Of a stretch of DNA of 64,000 bases, positions 62,864 to 64,000 are shown in pieces. Made by a program: the position numbers and the translations under genes. The DNA comes from Orthonyx spaldingii (lineage: Eukaryota; Chordata; Aves; Passeriformes; Orthonychidae), in the NCBI GenBank assembly GCA_013397795.1, contig VZTJ01004774.1, forward strand, positions 73,960 to 137,959, in the 5' to 3' direction. The notes below the pieces were generated by a model. The model saw only the letters and a program-made list of their open reading frames with translations. It searched no databases and was not told the origin of the DNA. Within the stretch, counting starts at the first letter, position 1; each line of letters begins with the position of its first letter.

Positions 62864-64000
62864 AAACTATGCATAAACGCTAAAATAGCATAAGTACTTG
62901 GAATAAAGAGAAAGAATTTCACTGAATAATAATAAAAAAGCAATTTAGAAAACATTTTGTTAATATCTTTATATAATATCTGCTTAGGCATCAAATCTTT
63001 GTTGTTGCTGTTGTTCCTTCTGTGCTTTGTCTGCCCTGCAGAGACAAAACAGCAAAGAAAGAGGTTGGTTATTTCCTTTTAGAAGCAGCATTGACAATGA
63101 ACTGCAAAATACATGGACCAGAGTGTTAACCCTAACTTTGTGTTACATCTAACCTAGAATGAAAAGTTACGGCAGGGGAAAATATGGACTGTTGCGTTTT
63201 CACCACTAGTGGTTATTAAAAACTAAAGAATAAGGTGTTTGGACTCCTGAAAGGTAGCCTGAGTTTATAAGAGAGTTTCTCATAAGAAAGATTTTAGCAT
63301 AATGTGCACAACACAAAAACTAGCAAAGAACAAAACTCAATGTGGGAAACATGCACACAGTATTTTTATGATTACATTTCTGAGCCAAATGATATTTTCA
63401 AATGTATGGGATTCCATATAGAGATATTCAACTGTCAATTGTTCACAGGCAAATATGAAGAACAGTACCAGAACGAGTAGAAACTCTGTGTGACCATGAC
63501 TTTCTAAATGGCTGTTAAAAAACAGTTTTAAAATCAGAGCCCAATGACAAGACTGAGTCCAGTGCACACTCCAAGCTAGGACCCCAGCTCAAGCCTATCA
63601 AGCATTTGACTACTGCCTATGTTAAAATAGCATTTTGTCAACACTGTTTTGATAAACTGCTGTGTGGTCATTTTATACAGATAAGGGATCTTAGAGTCAG
63701 TTCCCACTAGGGTAAAAGTCCTCTTCTGTGGGGACTGGAACTATTATGTCTCTATATTGGTCAGAAGCTCATTTAGGAGGCCACGCAGTTAGCTCTGTGT
63801 CATCTGGGGTTCACATTTCTGCCCTGGTACCTAAACTCACTGAAATTTGTGAATAGTTACCCACTTAACAGGAATGAGAATTTGAATATTCATTGATTTT
63901 AGCTGTTCCCTGCCACCTTGGGTCATTTTGACAAAGAGTTACAAATTTCCCAAAGCTGGCAACATACTGCTGGAGACCTCAATCATGCATTCCATATGTA
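62864..64000. other. Intergenic DNA to window end
   Basis: This is AT-rich sequence with a short TTG-rich run near 63000-63014 and no open frame above 76 codons. No gene, repeat family or RNA was recognised. Confidence 0.55.

Noticed and set aside
1..64000. Search for a novel multi-gene, defence, CRISPR or mobile system
   Set aside because: Nothing of that kind is present. The window is vertebrate intergenic DNA around one neuronal transcription-factor gene.

Overview
This window looks like avian nuclear DNA, most likely from a passerine bird. It is AT-rich and gene-poor. Its one intact, recognisable protein-coding gene is the neuronal bHLH factor NEUROD6, on the + strand. The interspersed repeats are of bird type: a short CR1 LINE tail and several LTRs that I recognise from memory as passerine ERV/ERVL families. 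No operons, bacterial genes, CRISPR arrays or tRNA/rRNA genes were seen. Repeat family names come from memory and were not searched.

Layout. Bases 1-1058 hold a decayed ERVL-type LTR cut by the window edge. Bases 1060-9810 are non-coding with two weak exon-like segments on the - strand. A CR1 3' tail lies at 9817-9890, an exon-like 90-bp segment at 14065-14154, and an ERV-like block at about 14890-15480. A GC-rich LTR-like block ends at 19781. From 19790 to 34280 there is a long gene desert. Its most notable part is a POU-octamer and homeodomain motif cluster at 23761-23815; it also has a pyrimidine tract at 25948-26042. A - strand LTR-like block lies at about 34290-35030. Bases 35030-40980 are non-coding upstream DNA with candidate regulatory stretches and one long, unsupported 219-codon ORF.

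NEUROD6 occupies roughly 40985-44060. It has an E-box/CRE promoter cluster, a probable non-coding first exon ending at 41231, an intron of about 1.4 kb, a single-exon CDS at 42653-43666 (337 aa), and a 3' UTR with three AATAAA signals. Downstream, 44060-62340 is intergenic, with a T33 tract, a 13-copy AATAG microsatellite and two conserved-element-like stretches. A complete solo LTR with a perfect 5-bp target-site duplication sits at 62350-62858, followed by unremarkable sequence to the end.

How it fits together. This is a neuronal transcription-factor locus flanked by non-coding DNA that plausibly carries its enhancers, with old retroelements scattered around it. From the human gene order as I remember it, the ITPRID1/PPP1R17/PDE1C side should lie to the left and the ADCYAP1R1 side to the right. 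No exon of those genes could be identified with confidence. I found no previously undescribed multi-gene system. The most testable leads are the octamer array about 19 kb upstream of NEUROD6, the promoter-proximal E-box/CRE cluster, and the NeuroD-type E-box in the downstream candidate element.
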